Shown here: piece by piece, positions 27,045 to 35,417 of the stretch
Layout of the letters: every line of letters starts with the position of its first letter
Position numbering within the stretch: the first letter of the stretch is position 1
Assembly: GCA_036387475.1 (NCBI GenBank)
Contig: DASVTR010000016.1
Span: 612,921-676,920 of the forward strand
Source of the DNA: DASVTR01 sp036387475
GTDB lineage: Bacteria; Acidobacteriota; Blastocatellia; Pyrinomonadales; Pyrinomonadaceae
Direction: 5' to 3'
Length of the DNA: 64,000 nt
Program-made: the position numbers and the translations under genes
The notes under the pieces: generated by a model
Seen by the model: the letters and a program-made list of their open reading frames with translations, nothing else
Databases searched by the model: none
What the model was told of the DNA's origin: nothing

Positions 27045-30000
27045 ATGGTGGCCGGACTTAACCCTACAACGAAGAAAGGCAAAAGACGCACGAGCTTGAT
27101 TATCAAGAGCGCGTGTTTGAGTCTCTTTAGCACCTTTATCTTCGCCCTCTGCCTTCTGGCCTTCTCGCTGCCCGCGTTGGCCCAGGAGTTTCGCGGCTCT
27201 ATGACGGGGCGCGTCAGCGATGCGGCGGGCGCAAGCGTGGCGGGCGCAGGCATCAACGCCGTCAATACAGCAACGAAGATTGCCAGCACAACTTCATCGG
27301 ACGGAGAAGGCAACTACACGCTGCTCTATTTGACGCCGGGACTCTACGACGTGTCGGTCGAAGCAAGAGGCTTCAAGAAGCTCCTGCGCGCGGGCATCGA
27401 GGTGCGTGTTGGAGATAAACTGACGCTCGATTTGACGATGGAAGTCGGCGAGGTCGCAGAAACAGTCAGCGTGACAAGCGACGCACCGCTCCTGGATGCT
27501 GCGACCGCTTCCGCAGGGCAGGTGATTGATCGTCGCCGCATCGCGGAGCTTCCGCTCTCGGACGGCAACCCCTTCGTCCTCTCGCGCCTGGCGCCTGGCG
27601 TTACCTATACGGGCGACCTGAAATTCTCGCGCCCCTTTGATAACTTGGGCACATCTTCGGTCGTCGCCAACGGTGCTCCCGGCGGCAACGAATTTACGCT
27701 CGACGGCTCGCCGAATACGGAAAGCCGCCAACCGCGCGTCGCCTACGTCCCGCCGTCGGACGCCGTGCAGGAATTCAAGGTCGTCACCTTAAGCTTCGAC
27801 GCGCAACAGGGACACACGGCGGGCGCGATTATTGACGTGACCCTGCGCAACGGTACAAACCAATTGCACGGCACGCTCTACGAATTTGTCCGCAACGATA
27901 TTCTTTCGGCCAACGATTTCTTTCTCAACCGCGCGGGCCAACCGCGAGACGCCTTACGCTATAACCGCTACGGCGGCAGCCTCGGTGGGCCAATCGTTTT
28001 GCCGCGCTTCGGCGAAACAGGTCGCCGCACATGGAACGGTCGCAACCGCATCTTTTTCTTCTTCGCTTACGAAGGATTGAAGGACGCTTTTCCTGAGCCG
28101 GGCCAGTTCACAGTGCCCACGCTCGCGGAAAGAAACGGAGATTTCTCGGCGCTCCTGCCGCTCGGAATCCGCATCTATGATCCGCTCACGGCGCGTCGCG
28201 TCGGCTCGCGCATCGAGCGCTCGCCCTTTCCCGGCAACATCATTCCACAGGAACGCATCAGCGCCATCGCCCGTGCCTATCTTTCGTTTTACCCGCTGCC
28301 GAACCAGCCCGGCGACGCGCAGGGACGCAACAACTTCATCTCCGCCAATCCGCGTTCGGACACCTTCAACTCGGAAGCGCTGCGTTTTGATTTCACTTAC
28401 AACGAAAGGCACAATGCCTTCCTGCGCTACACGCGCAACAATCGCCGTGAAGCGCGCGGCAACTGGACAGGCGTTGTCAACGGCATTCGCCCGACCGGCA
28501 CGCTTCTCTTTCGCAACAACAACGGTGCGACCTACGATCACGTTTACACCTGGTCGCCCACCACCGTCTTCAACTTCCGCGCCGGTTTTTCCAGCTTCGA
28601 TTCGCCGACCGTTCGCCAGCACGAGGGAGCCTTCGACCCCTCCACACTCGGCTTTTCATCGAACACGGCGAGCGCATTCGCAGGCTTCTCCTATTTGCCG
28701 CGCTTTGAAACAGGCGAGTTCTCAGTGCTCGGCGAAAGCCTCGGCACTCAGTTCACGCACACAGTCTATTCCGTACAGCCGACCGCAACGAGAATCGCAG
28801 GCAATCACACGCTCCGCGCGGGTTACGACTTTCGCGTCTACCGCGAGAACGCCGCTGGCCCCGGCCACGCTGCAGGCCGTTACGACTTTCGCACAGATTT
28901 CACGCGCGGCCCTTTCGACGATTCGCCCGCCGCGGCAATCGGCCAAGACCTCGCCGCGCTCCTTTTGGGCCAACCGACCGGCGGACTCTTAGAGCGTAAC
29001 AGTGCGCGCTCAAACCAGACGCTCTATCACGCGCTCTTTTTTCAAGACGATTGGAAAGTGACGCGCAAGCTGACCCTTAATCTCGGCCTCCGCTACGATT
29101 ACGAAACGGCGGCGACCGAGCGCTTTAACCGCAACGTGCGCGGCTTCGATGCTGAGAGCGCGAGTCCCATAGAGGCAGCGGCACGCGCTGCTTACGCCGC
29201 CCAGCCAATTCCCGAAATCGCGCCGCAGGCTTTCCGCGTGCGCGGCGGACTACTCTTCGCCAACGAACAGGAGCGTGGTTTCTGGAAGTCGGATAAAAAT
29301 AACTTTCAGCCGCGTTTGGGCTTTGCCTACCGCTTTGATAATCGAACGGTCGTGCGCGGCGGTTGGGCCATCTATACGATTCCTTTCATCATTGACGGCG
29401 TGCAGCAGGCGGGCTTTTCGCAGCCCATCAATCTCGTCCCGACGCTCGACAATGGTTTGACCTTCCGCGCCAATCTCTTCGAGCCGTTTCCCGAAGGCAT
29501 CCGTCCTGCTCCGGGGGCAACGCTTGGCCTCGCGACCTTCATCGGTCGTGACTTAGATTTCGTTCCCGTCGAAAGAAGAAACGGGCAGGCCGCTCGCTGG
29601 TCTTTGAGTTTCGAGCGAGAGTTGCCGGGGCAGTGGCTCGTTGAAGCCGCCTACGTCGGTAATCAAGGCTTTAATCTGACGACAGAGACGGACATCCTCA
29701 ACGCAGTGCCACGTCGTTTTCTCTCCACCAGCCCCGTGCGCGATCAAGCTACGATTGATTTTCTGAACGCGAACGTCACCAATCCTTTTCAGGGCTTAGC
29801 GCCTGGAACAAGCCTCAACGGCGCAATTGTTCCGCGTCAACAACTCCTGAGACCCTTTCCGCAGTTCGGCAACATACGCACACGCCGCAACGACGGCTCG
29901 AACATTTATCACGCCGGACAATTGCGCGCCGAGAAACGCTTCACGCGCGACTACACTTTGCTCGTCAGCTACACATGGTCGAAGCTGATAGAAGAAATCT

Positions 30001-30638
30001 CTTTTCTCAACCCGACGGACACGGAGTATGAGAAGCGCATCTCTGCCAACGACGCGCCGCATCGCCTCGTCGTCAGCGGTATCTGGGAATTGCCCTTCGG
30101 CAAAAAACGCAGGTGGGGAAACAACTGGAACGGATTTGCGGATGCTCTCTTCGGCGGCTGGCAAGTGCAGGGCATCTGGCAGGCGCAGAGCGGTCGCCCG
30201 ATCGAACTCGGAAACCTTTATTTCAACGGCGACCCAAGCACGCTTAGAGCCAACATCAACGGCAGCACAGTTGATGCAGCATTCGATACGAGCGGTTTCT
30301 ATTTCACGGATGCGGCTGTGCAGACGAATGGCATCGTTAATCCTGCGCGCCAGCGCAGCGACCCGCGCATACGCCTGGCCGAAAACATACGCACTTTACC
30401 TTCGCGGCTGCCAGGCTTTCGCGGACAGGCGCTCAATCTCTGGGATTTGTCTCTCATCAAGAATTTCTACTTTACCGAAACCATGCGGCTGCAAGTGCGC
30501 GGCGAGTTTCTCAACGCCTTCAACCATCCGCAATTCAACAATCCGAATCTGGACCCCACCAATTCAAGCTTCGGCAAATTAACGAGCCAAGCCAATCTGC
30601 CGCGCAACATTCAACTCGGCCTTAAGCTCATCTTCTAA
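27045..30638 (+). CDS. Oar-like TonB-dependent outer-membrane receptor
   Basis: This 1197-residue protein has a signal peptide ending near ALAQE, an N-terminal carboxypeptidase-regulatory-like domain (GSMTGRVSDAAG onward), a plug region (IDRRRIAELPLSDGNP) and a long beta-barrel ending in LGLKLIF with the usual aromatic C-terminus. This is the expanded family of acidobacterial receptors linked to glycan or protein uptake. The ligand is unknown. A perfect 30-bp palindrome follows the stop codon. Confidence 0.93.
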   Translation: MVAGLNPTTKKGKRRTSLIIKSACLSLFSTFIFALCLLAFSLPALAQEFRGSMTGRVSDAAGASVAGAGINAVNTATKIASTTSSDGEGNYTLLYLTPGLYDVSVEARGFKKLLRAGIEVRVGDKLTLDLTMEVGEVAETVSVTSDAPLLDAATASAGQVIDRRRIAELPLSDGNPFVLSRLAPGVTYTGDLKFSRPFDNLGTSSVVANGAPGGNEFTLDGSPNTESRQPRVAYVPPSDAVQEFKVVTLSFDAQQGHTAGAIIDVTLRNGTNQLHGTLYEFVRNDILSANDFFLNRAGQPRDALRYNRYGGSLGGPIVLPRFGETGRRTWNGRNRIFFFFAYEGLKDAFPEPGQFTVPTLAERNGDFSALLPLGIRIYDPLTARRVGSRIERSPFPGNIIPQERISAIARAYLSFYPLPNQPGDAQGRNNFISANPRSDTFNSEALRFDFTYNERHNAFLRYTRNNRREARGNWTGVVNGIRPTGTLLFRNNNGATYDHVYTWSPTTVFNFRAGFSSFDSPTVRQHEGAFDPSTLGFSSNTASAFAGFSYLPRFETGEFSVLGESLGTQFTHTVYSVQPTATRIAGNHTLRAGYDFRVYRENAAGPGHAAGRYDFRTDFTRGPFDDSPAAAIGQDLAALLLGQPTGGLLERNSARSNQTLYHALFFQDDWKVTRKLTLNLGLRYDYETAATERFNRNVRGFDAESASPIEAAARAAYAAQPIPEIAPQAFRVRGGLLFANEQERGFWKSDKNNFQPRLGFAYRFDNRTVVRGGWAIYTIPFIIDGVQQAGFSQPINLVPTLDNGLTFRANLFEPFPEGIRPAPGATLGLATFIGRDLDFVPVERRNGQAARWSLSFERELPGQWLVEAAYVGNQGFNLTTETDILNAVPRRFLSTSPVRDQATIDFLNANVTNPFQGLAPGTSLNGAIVPRQQLLRPFPQFGNIRTRRNDGSNIYHAGQLRAEKRFTRDYTLLVSYTWSKLIEEISFLNPTDTEYEKRISANDAPHRLVVSGIWELPFGKKRRWGNNWNGFADALFGGWQVQGIWQAQSGRPIELGNLYFNGDPSTLRANINGSTVDAAFDTSGFYFTDAAVQTNGIVNPARQRSDPRIRLAENIRTLPSRLPGFRGQALNLWDLSLIKNFYFTETMRLQVRGEFLNAFNHPQFNNPNLDPTNSSFGKLTSQANLPRNIQLGLKLIF

Positions 30639-30676
30639 AGCAGCTATTTGAGAAAAGCCCGGATTAACAAAAGCAA

Positions 30677-30706
30677 TGAGGCAGCAAAGTTAACTTTGCT
30701 GCCTCA
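30677..30706. terminator. Bidirectional terminator palindrome
   Basis: A perfect 30-bp palindrome (half-site TGAGGCAGCAAAGTT) lies between the convergent receptor and sigma-factor genes. A short T-rich run follows on the plus side. Confidence 0.8.
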
Positions 30707-30729
30707 CCTTGTTTTACATGAGGTAAATT

Positions 30730-31356
30730 TTAGAAGGCCGGATTCTGTTGCCTGAGTAGCCGGCGCAGTTTCATACGGGCCTTGTGCAATTGCGACTTCG
30801 ATGTGCCCACCGAACAGCCCAGCATTCTGGCGACCTCCTCATGCTCATGTCCTTCAACGTCGTGCAGCAAAAACACAGTCTTGTATCCCGGCGGGAGTTG
30901 GCTGATAGCTTTGTCGAGCGCGATTCTGTCTACCACCGGCATCTGGTTTGGGTTCGCCGTTCCCACAACAACCTGCACCGGCGTCTCGCCCTCTTCGGTC
31001 GTTTGCTCCAACTTCACAGAGCGTTTGCGAAAGTGCATCAAGACCTGATTGACGGTCAGTCGATGCAGCCAGGTGGTGAAAGCCGATTCACCGCGAAAGC
31101 TCCCGATTTTGCGAAAGAGCTGGATAAAGACTTCCTGCGCCAAATCTTCTGCCTCGGAGACATTTTGCGTCATGCGCAGGCATAAAGAGTAGACGCGGCG
31201 GTTGTGGCGCTGGTACAACTCTTCAAAGGCCGCCATGTCTCCACCGGAGGCTGCCTGTGCTAGCTGATAGTCGCTTTGAGGACGCGCTTCTGCCGTCGAA
31301 GCATCCGCGCTTCCGATACCTTGCCAGAGCGGGAATGTTGCGGTGTTTGTCATCAT
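30730..31356 (-). CDS. ECF-type RNA polymerase sigma factor, copy 1
   Basis: Region 2 (FEELYQRHNRRVYSLCLRMT, EDLAQEVFIQLFRKIGSFRG) and region 4 (ISQLPPGYKTVFLLHDVEG, VGTSKSQLHKARMKLRRLL) are clear. Start ATG 31356 is chosen because the paralogue at 61 kb shares sequence from this MMT onward. About 209 residues. No anti-sigma gene is adjacent. Region 2 is nearly identical to the paralogue, which implies overlapping promoter choice. The target genes cannot be inferred. Confidence 0.93.
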   Translation of the reverse strand: MMTNTATFPLWQGIGSADASTAEARPQSDYQLAQAASGGDMAAFEELYQRHNRRVYSLCLRMTQNVSEAEDLAQEVFIQLFRKIGSFRGESAFTTWLHRLTVNQVLMHFRKRSVKLEQTTEEGETPVQVVVGTANPNQMPVVDRIALDKAISQLPPGYKTVFLLHDVEGHEHEEVARMLGCSVGTSKSQLHKARMKLRRLLRQQNPAF

Positions 31357-31631
31357 GCCCGCCAATAAAGCAAGATTGATGCCACCCAAATTTCCGCCTA
31401 AGCCATTGAGAAAAATGGGCTAAATGCCTGCCCCTTCGGGAATTTGAACCAAAAGAGGCCACGCCCGAACTGAAATCGTGTAACAGTTGAAAAGCATGGA
31501 ATCGCGGATGTTCCTGTTATGATAAAAGCGACAAGCTCTAAGTGACGGCAGCCACAACGGAAATTGATGGCAGACGCAACAGGAATTATTGACGACATGA
31601 GCGGCTCGCCGCTCTTTTCGAGATTGATTCG

Positions 31632-32687
31632 ATGACCAACAACTTCCTGCTCTACGGCGCGAATGGTTATACGGGAACTCTCATCGCACGCCTCGCCGTC
31701 GAGCGTGGGTTGAAGCCGCTGCTTGCCGGGCGCGACCGAGATAAGGTTAGCCAACTGGCGAGCGAGCTTGGCCTTGAGCACCGCGCCTTTGCGCTTGACG
31801 ATGCGACTGCGCTTGATGCTGCTTTGCAAGAGAGCGCGGCGGTGCTCCACTGCGCTGGCCCTTTCTCTCACACCTCGAAATTGATGGCCGATGCGTGCCT
31901 CAGAACGAAGACACACTATCTGGACATCACAGGCGAAATCCTGGTCTTCGAGTCGCTCGCCGCACGCGACGCCGAAGCACGTGCAGCAGGTGTGATGCTT
32001 TTGCCAGGCGTCGGCTTCGACGTTGTTCCTTCGGATTGCCTGGCCGCGCATCTTAAGCGGCGCTTGCCTTCTGCGACCCGGCTCACTCTCGCCATTCAGG
32101 GCTTGGGCCGTATCTCTCACGGCACCGCCACGACGATGGTCGAGAATATACATCGCGGCGGCCTCGTCCGGCGTGATGGAAAACTAACACCTGTTCCGAC
32201 CGCCTGGAAGACGCGCCTTGTAGACTTTGGTCAAGGCCCAATTAAGGCGACGACGATTCCGTGGGGCGATGTCTCGACGGCTTTCCATAGCACAGGCATT
32301 CCGAACGTAGAAGTCTATGCCGCGCTGCCAAACGCCGTGCGCCTGATGATGAAACTAAGCCGCCCGTTCAAACGCTTGCTGTCTGCTCAACCTGTGCAGC
32401 GTTTTTTAAAGAAGCGCATCAAGGCGCAACCCGCCGGGCCGAGCGAGCAAGAGCGGCTTCGTGGGAGAAGCTTTGTCTGGGGAGAGGTGACGGACGAAAC
32501 AGGTCAATCAAAGGCGTCGAGACTGCAAGGCCCGGAAGGCTATTCCCTGACCGCCATGACGGCGCTGGCAATCGTCGAAAGAGTGCTCAAAGGGGATGCA
32601 CACGCAGGTTTTCAAACGCCGTCGCGCGCCTACGGAGCGGATTTGATTCTGGAAATCGAGGGCGTCAAGCGCGAAGATTTAAACTGA
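31632..32687 (+). CDS. Saccharopine-dehydrogenase-family protein (trans-enoyl-reductase-like)
   Basis: This 351-residue protein starts with the Rossmann segment NFLLYGANGYTGTLIARLA. AVLHCAGPFSHTSKLMADAC, THYLDITGE and LLPGVGFDVVPSDCLA then match bacterial homologues of mycobacterial trans-acting enoyl reductase and saccharopine dehydrogenase-like oxidoreductases. It is expected to be an NAD(P)-dependent reductase. The substrate is unknown. It is unlikely to take part in lysine metabolism. Confidence 0.9.
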   Translation: MTNNFLLYGANGYTGTLIARLAVERGLKPLLAGRDRDKVSQLASELGLEHRAFALDDATALDAALQESAAVLHCAGPFSHTSKLMADACLRTKTHYLDITGEILVFESLAARDAEARAAGVMLLPGVGFDVVPSDCLAAHLKRRLPSATRLTLAIQGLGRISHGTATTMVENIHRGGLVRRDGKLTPVPTAWKTRLVDFGQGPIKATTIPWGDVSTAFHSTGIPNVEVYAALPNAVRLMMKLSRPFKRLLSAQPVQRFLKKRIKAQPAGPSEQERLRGRSFVWGEVTDETGQSKASRLQGPEGYSLTAMTALAIVERVLKGDAHAGFQTPSRAYGADLILEIEGVKREDLN

Positions 32688-32727
32688 TGCGCCTGAACCT
32701 AAACTCACACGAGCGGCTGCGACCCAA

Positions 32728-33063
32728 ATGCTCAAGCAAGCTATCATTGATGCAGAACTGCCCGCCATCTCAGAAGCGGAATTCGTCAAGCTCTGTAACG
32801 ACATTTACGCTGACCGTTATCAGATTTATAAGTTCAATCCAAACGCTAGCAGACGAGAAGCCTTGCTCTGGATGCTGCTCGGCTGCTTGATTAGCCTGTT
32901 AAGCCTTTCCGATTCAGACCAGCAATCCGTTTACGAACCTTCTAGTCTAGACCCTTACGCCCGTGCCATCTGCGAAATTTTGCAAAATCGCATGCGGCCT
33001 CCCTTCGACCCGCGAGCGCATCTAGCAGAGTTGTCAAAGAAGATTGAGACTGATGCGGAATAG
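32728..33063 (+). CDS. Hypothetical protein
   Basis: A 111-residue acidic, helical protein with a hydrophobic central stretch (LLWMLLGCLISLLSL). No family recognised. No clear ribosome site precedes the ATG, but the frame is long for a gap this size and lies 40 nt after the dehydrogenase gene. Convergent with arsC. Confidence 0.55.
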   Translation: MLKQAIIDAELPAISEAEFVKLCNDIYADRYQIYKFNPNASRREALLWMLLGCLISLLSLSDSDQQSVYEPSSLDPYARAICEILQNRMRPPFDPRAHLAELSKKIETDAE

Positions 33064-33072
33064 CAGCTTGAC

Positions 33073-33501
33073 TCATTCATCCTTCTCAATGAACTGGCGA
33101 AGTCGTGCGCGAATCTCATCACGCACGCGACGGAAGACGGCTAAGCGCGTAGGCTCGTCGCCTGTGGCCGCTGCCGGGTCGTCAAAGCTCCAGTGCAGTC
33201 GCTTTGTCTGCGCAGGGAAGACGGGACAGCTTTCGCGTGCGTTGTCGCAAACCGTAATCACGTAATCGAACTCTTGTCCGAGCATTTCATCAACGGATTT
33301 GGAACGATGATGAGAAATGTCTATTCCCACCTCACGCATCGCAGCGATGGCTTCGGGCCTGACGTGCCCCGGCCTTGTGCCCGCGCTTGAAGCCGCAAAG
33401 CGTGCGCCTCCGTCATGACGTAGTAAGCCTTCGGCCATCTGGCTGCGCGCGGAATTACCCGTGCAGAGAATTAGCACACGTTTCTTCTCAACCGTCAGCA
33501 C
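33073..33501 (-). CDS. arsC: Arsenate reductase, low-molecular-weight phosphatase type
   Basis: This 142-residue protein has the P-loop CTGNSARS (Cys13) and the two later cysteines (Cys85 and Cys92, in VCDNARESCP) of the thioredoxin-coupled arsenate reductases. It reduces arsenate to arsenite with a three-cysteine relay. The start is GTG. It is the second gene after arsI, 17 nt apart. A thioredoxin gene exists at 53.9 kb. Confidence 0.93.
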   Translation of the reverse strand: MLTVEKKRVLILCTGNSARSQMAEGLLRHDGGARFAASSAGTRPGHVRPEAIAAMREVGIDISHHRSKSVDEMLGQEFDYVITVCDNARESCPVFPAQTKRLHWSFDDPAAATGDEPTRLAVFRRVRDEIRARLRQFIEKDE

Positions 33502-33518
33502 TGTCTTTCGTGGTCATA

Positions 33519-34064
33519 TCAACGCGAGATTGCGGTCGGCGTACTCGCAGAGCTTGTCGAGCAGCAAGAGGACGGCGCGGCGCTCTCGACTGTTGACGAT
33601 GAAGCGGCGGCTATCTCTTCTGTTTGCACGGCGGCGTCTGGAGTGCAGCACACGCTTGTCTCCGTCAGATTGTCTTTGAGCACGACGAAGACTTCCCACT
33701 CGTTGCCGTCCGGGTCGCTGACCCAGGCTTTGTCCTGAAGCGCGTAGCAGCAGTTGGTCTGCATCTCTTCGCGCGTGACAAGCCCGCGCTCTATCCACTG
33801 CTGGCGCAAGGCAAGCACGTCGGAGGTATCCGCCACCTGAATCCCCAGGTGCGAGAGCGCGCCACGCTCTTTAAACGGAACCTGATTAAGCGTCAGATTC
33901 AGCGGCGGATTCTGCACGTCGAACTTCGCGTATCCGGCGCGCACCTTGCTCGGCTCTATTCCGAGCATCTTCTTGTAAAACTCCGTGCTGCTTTCAACAT
34001 CCTTCACGTTAAGCGCCAGATGCGCCTTTAAGGCTTGCACCGGCTGCACTGTTTCTTCACTCAT
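33519..34064 (-). CDS. arsI: ArsI/CadI-family C-As lyase
   Basis: This 181-residue glyoxalase-fold (VOC) protein has predicted metal ligands His15, His72 and Glu124 and the vicinal pair Cys105-Cys106 in TNCCYALQDKAWVSDPDG, which binds trivalent organoarsenicals in ArsI. It is expected to break the C-As bond of methylarsenite using Fe(II) and oxygen. An extended C-terminal tail carries further CC pairs. AAGGAGA precedes the ATG. First gene of the leftward ars transcript. Confidence 0.9.
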   Translation of the reverse strand: MSEETVQPVQALKAHLALNVKDVESSTEFYKKMLGIEPSKVRAGYAKFDVQNPPLNLTLNQVPFKERGALSHLGIQVADTSDVLALRQQWIERGLVTREEMQTNCCYALQDKAWVSDPDGNEWEVFVVLKDNLTETSVCCTPDAAVQTEEIAAASSSTVESAAPSSCCSTSSASTPTAISR

Positions 34065-34092
34065 CTTAACTCTCCTTCACGAACTATGATAT

Positions 34093-34108
34093 ATTCGCTA
34101 AAGCGAAT
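34093..34108. promoter_or_regulatory. Candidate ArsR operator
   Basis: The inverted repeat ATTCGCT-AA-AGCGAAT sits 29 nt before arsI and about 98 nt before arsN1. TTCG-N6-CGAA fits the usual ArsR operator form. A single site could repress both directions. Confidence 0.65.
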
Positions 34109-34205
34109 GTGAATGGATAGTACGCCCGAAGTTCATATATGTCAAGCCATATTTGTTAAAATGCTAAAATAAGTTTTCGGCGGGGTATTTGAGCAGGAGT
34201 CGGCA

Positions 34206-34721
34206 ATGGGGATGGAGACGCGCACGAGTTTTGAAATCAGTGAATTAAGAGAGCAGCATTGGCAGCAGGTGCGCGCCATTTACGCGGAAGGGATAGCAAC
34301 TGGCCTTGCCACGTTCGAGACTGATATTCCATCTTGGGAGAGTTGGGATGCGAGGCATCTCTCTTGTTGTCGGTTGATTGCTCAAGATGTAGAAACGATT
34401 AAAGGGTGGGCGGCATTGAGTGTGGTGTCTGCGCGGAGCGTTTACGCAGGAGTCGCGGAGGTGAGCGTTTACGTCGGCGAGAAGCACAGGGGTGAAGGCG
34501 TCGGGCGCGCTTTGCTCGAAGCGCTCGTCAGGGATTCTGAGCAGAGTGGTATCTGGATGTTGCAAGCCAGCATCTTTGCGTTGAATGTTGCGAGCGTTCG
34601 GCTACACGCTCGTTGCGGATTTCGCACAGTCGGTAGTCGAGAGCGCATCGCTCGCCTGAACGGGCGGTGGCTGGATACAATCTTAATGGAGCGGCGAAGC
34701 CTGGTTGTCGGAGTGGATTGA
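34206..34721 (+). CDS. arsN1: ArsN1-type GNAT acetyltransferase
   Basis: This 171-residue GNAT protein is of the phosphinothricin/arsinothricin acetyltransferase type (IYAEGIATGLATFETDIPSW, VSVYVGEKHRGEGVGRALLEAL, ASIFALNVASVRLHARCGFR). Such proteins in ars operons acetylate the antibiotic arsinothricin. The context (arsR 2 nt downstream, arsI and arsC divergent) supports that role over herbicide resistance. AGGAG precedes the ATG. Confidence 0.85.
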   Translation: MGMETRTSFEISELREQHWQQVRAIYAEGIATGLATFETDIPSWESWDARHLSCCRLIAQDVETIKGWAALSVVSARSVYAGVAEVSVYVGEKHRGEGVGRALLEALVRDSEQSGIWMLQASIFALNVASVRLHARCGFRTVGSRERIARLNGRWLDTILMERRSLVVGVD

Positions 34722-34723
34722 GA

Positions 34724-35134
34724 ATGGGAAACAAGGATCAACAGATGGAGTTGCTTTTCAAAGCCTTGGCAGACCGGACGCGCCTGCGTCTGCTCAATTT
34801 GATGGGGACGGATGAGGTTTGCGTCTGTTTCTTCGTTGAAGTCTTACGGACGAACCAGCCGAAAATCTCGCGCCATCTGGCCTACCTGCGGCGGGCGGGG
34901 GTGGTAGCGGCGCGGCGCGAGGGAAAGTGGATGCACTATCGTGTGGTCGAGCCTGCGGACGCGCACGTCGCGCGGGTCTTTCGAGAGGTTCGCGCGTGGC
35001 TCGCGGAAGACAAAGAGATGCAGGGCGACCGTACTCGACTCGTGCAGGTCTGTTGCGCTGTACAGCCTCCAATTCAGCTTCAGGGTGCGCCGCGTCCGGC
35101 GAGTCTGGCGGGCGCTACGCCCGGCAGAATTTAG
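34724..35134 (+). CDS. arsR: ArsR-family arsenic-responsive repressor
   Basis: ATG 34724 is chosen (136 residues), 2 nt after arsN1. A winged helix with LFKALADRTRLRLLNLM is followed by DEVCVCFFVEVL, whose CVC pair matches the As(III)-binding position of ArsR alpha-3. KISRHLAYLRRAGVV is the recognition helix. A further Cys pair near the C-terminus (VQVCCAVQ) could add a ligand. Likely autoregulates the divergent operons through the palindrome at 34.1 kb. Confidence 0.92.
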   Translation: MGNKDQQMELLFKALADRTRLRLLNLMGTDEVCVCFFVEVLRTNQPKISRHLAYLRRAGVVAARREGKWMHYRVVEPADAHVARVFREVRAWLAEDKEMQGDRTRLVQVCCAVQPPIQLQGAPRPASLAGATPGRI

Positions 35135-35417
35135 AGACGACCACACAAGAGAGGATGAACTAGTGGCACATTTGAAGTCGAACATCAGCCGGAAGAGAAT
35201 TGCCAGCCAGAAGAAAACCGGCTGCGCAACTTTACTCTCTTGCTTGAGAATGTTTTAATCTGAACCCCGGCCTAAATCGGGAAAGCTCTCTGTCGAGGCT
35301 CTGAGCAATGGATGAAAGACGACAGACAGCTTTTCCGCCTCCCCGCGTGACCAGCGTTTGCCATTGATTCCAAAAAAGCTAAGCCTAAAGATGAGACACA
35401 TGTGTACAAGGTTTGGG
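35135..35417. other. Intergenic stretch without visible gene
   Basis: About 280 bases between arsR and the FG-GAP protein. In-frame upstream starts of the next gene (TTG 35358, ATG 35391) fall here, but I see no strong promoter or hairpin. Confidence 0.4.

Noticed and set aside
31398..32153. Long minus-strand ORF opposite the saccharopine-dehydrogenase-like gene
   Set aside because: The plus-strand frame has clear family motifs. The antisense frame shows none and reads as a GC-rich shadow.
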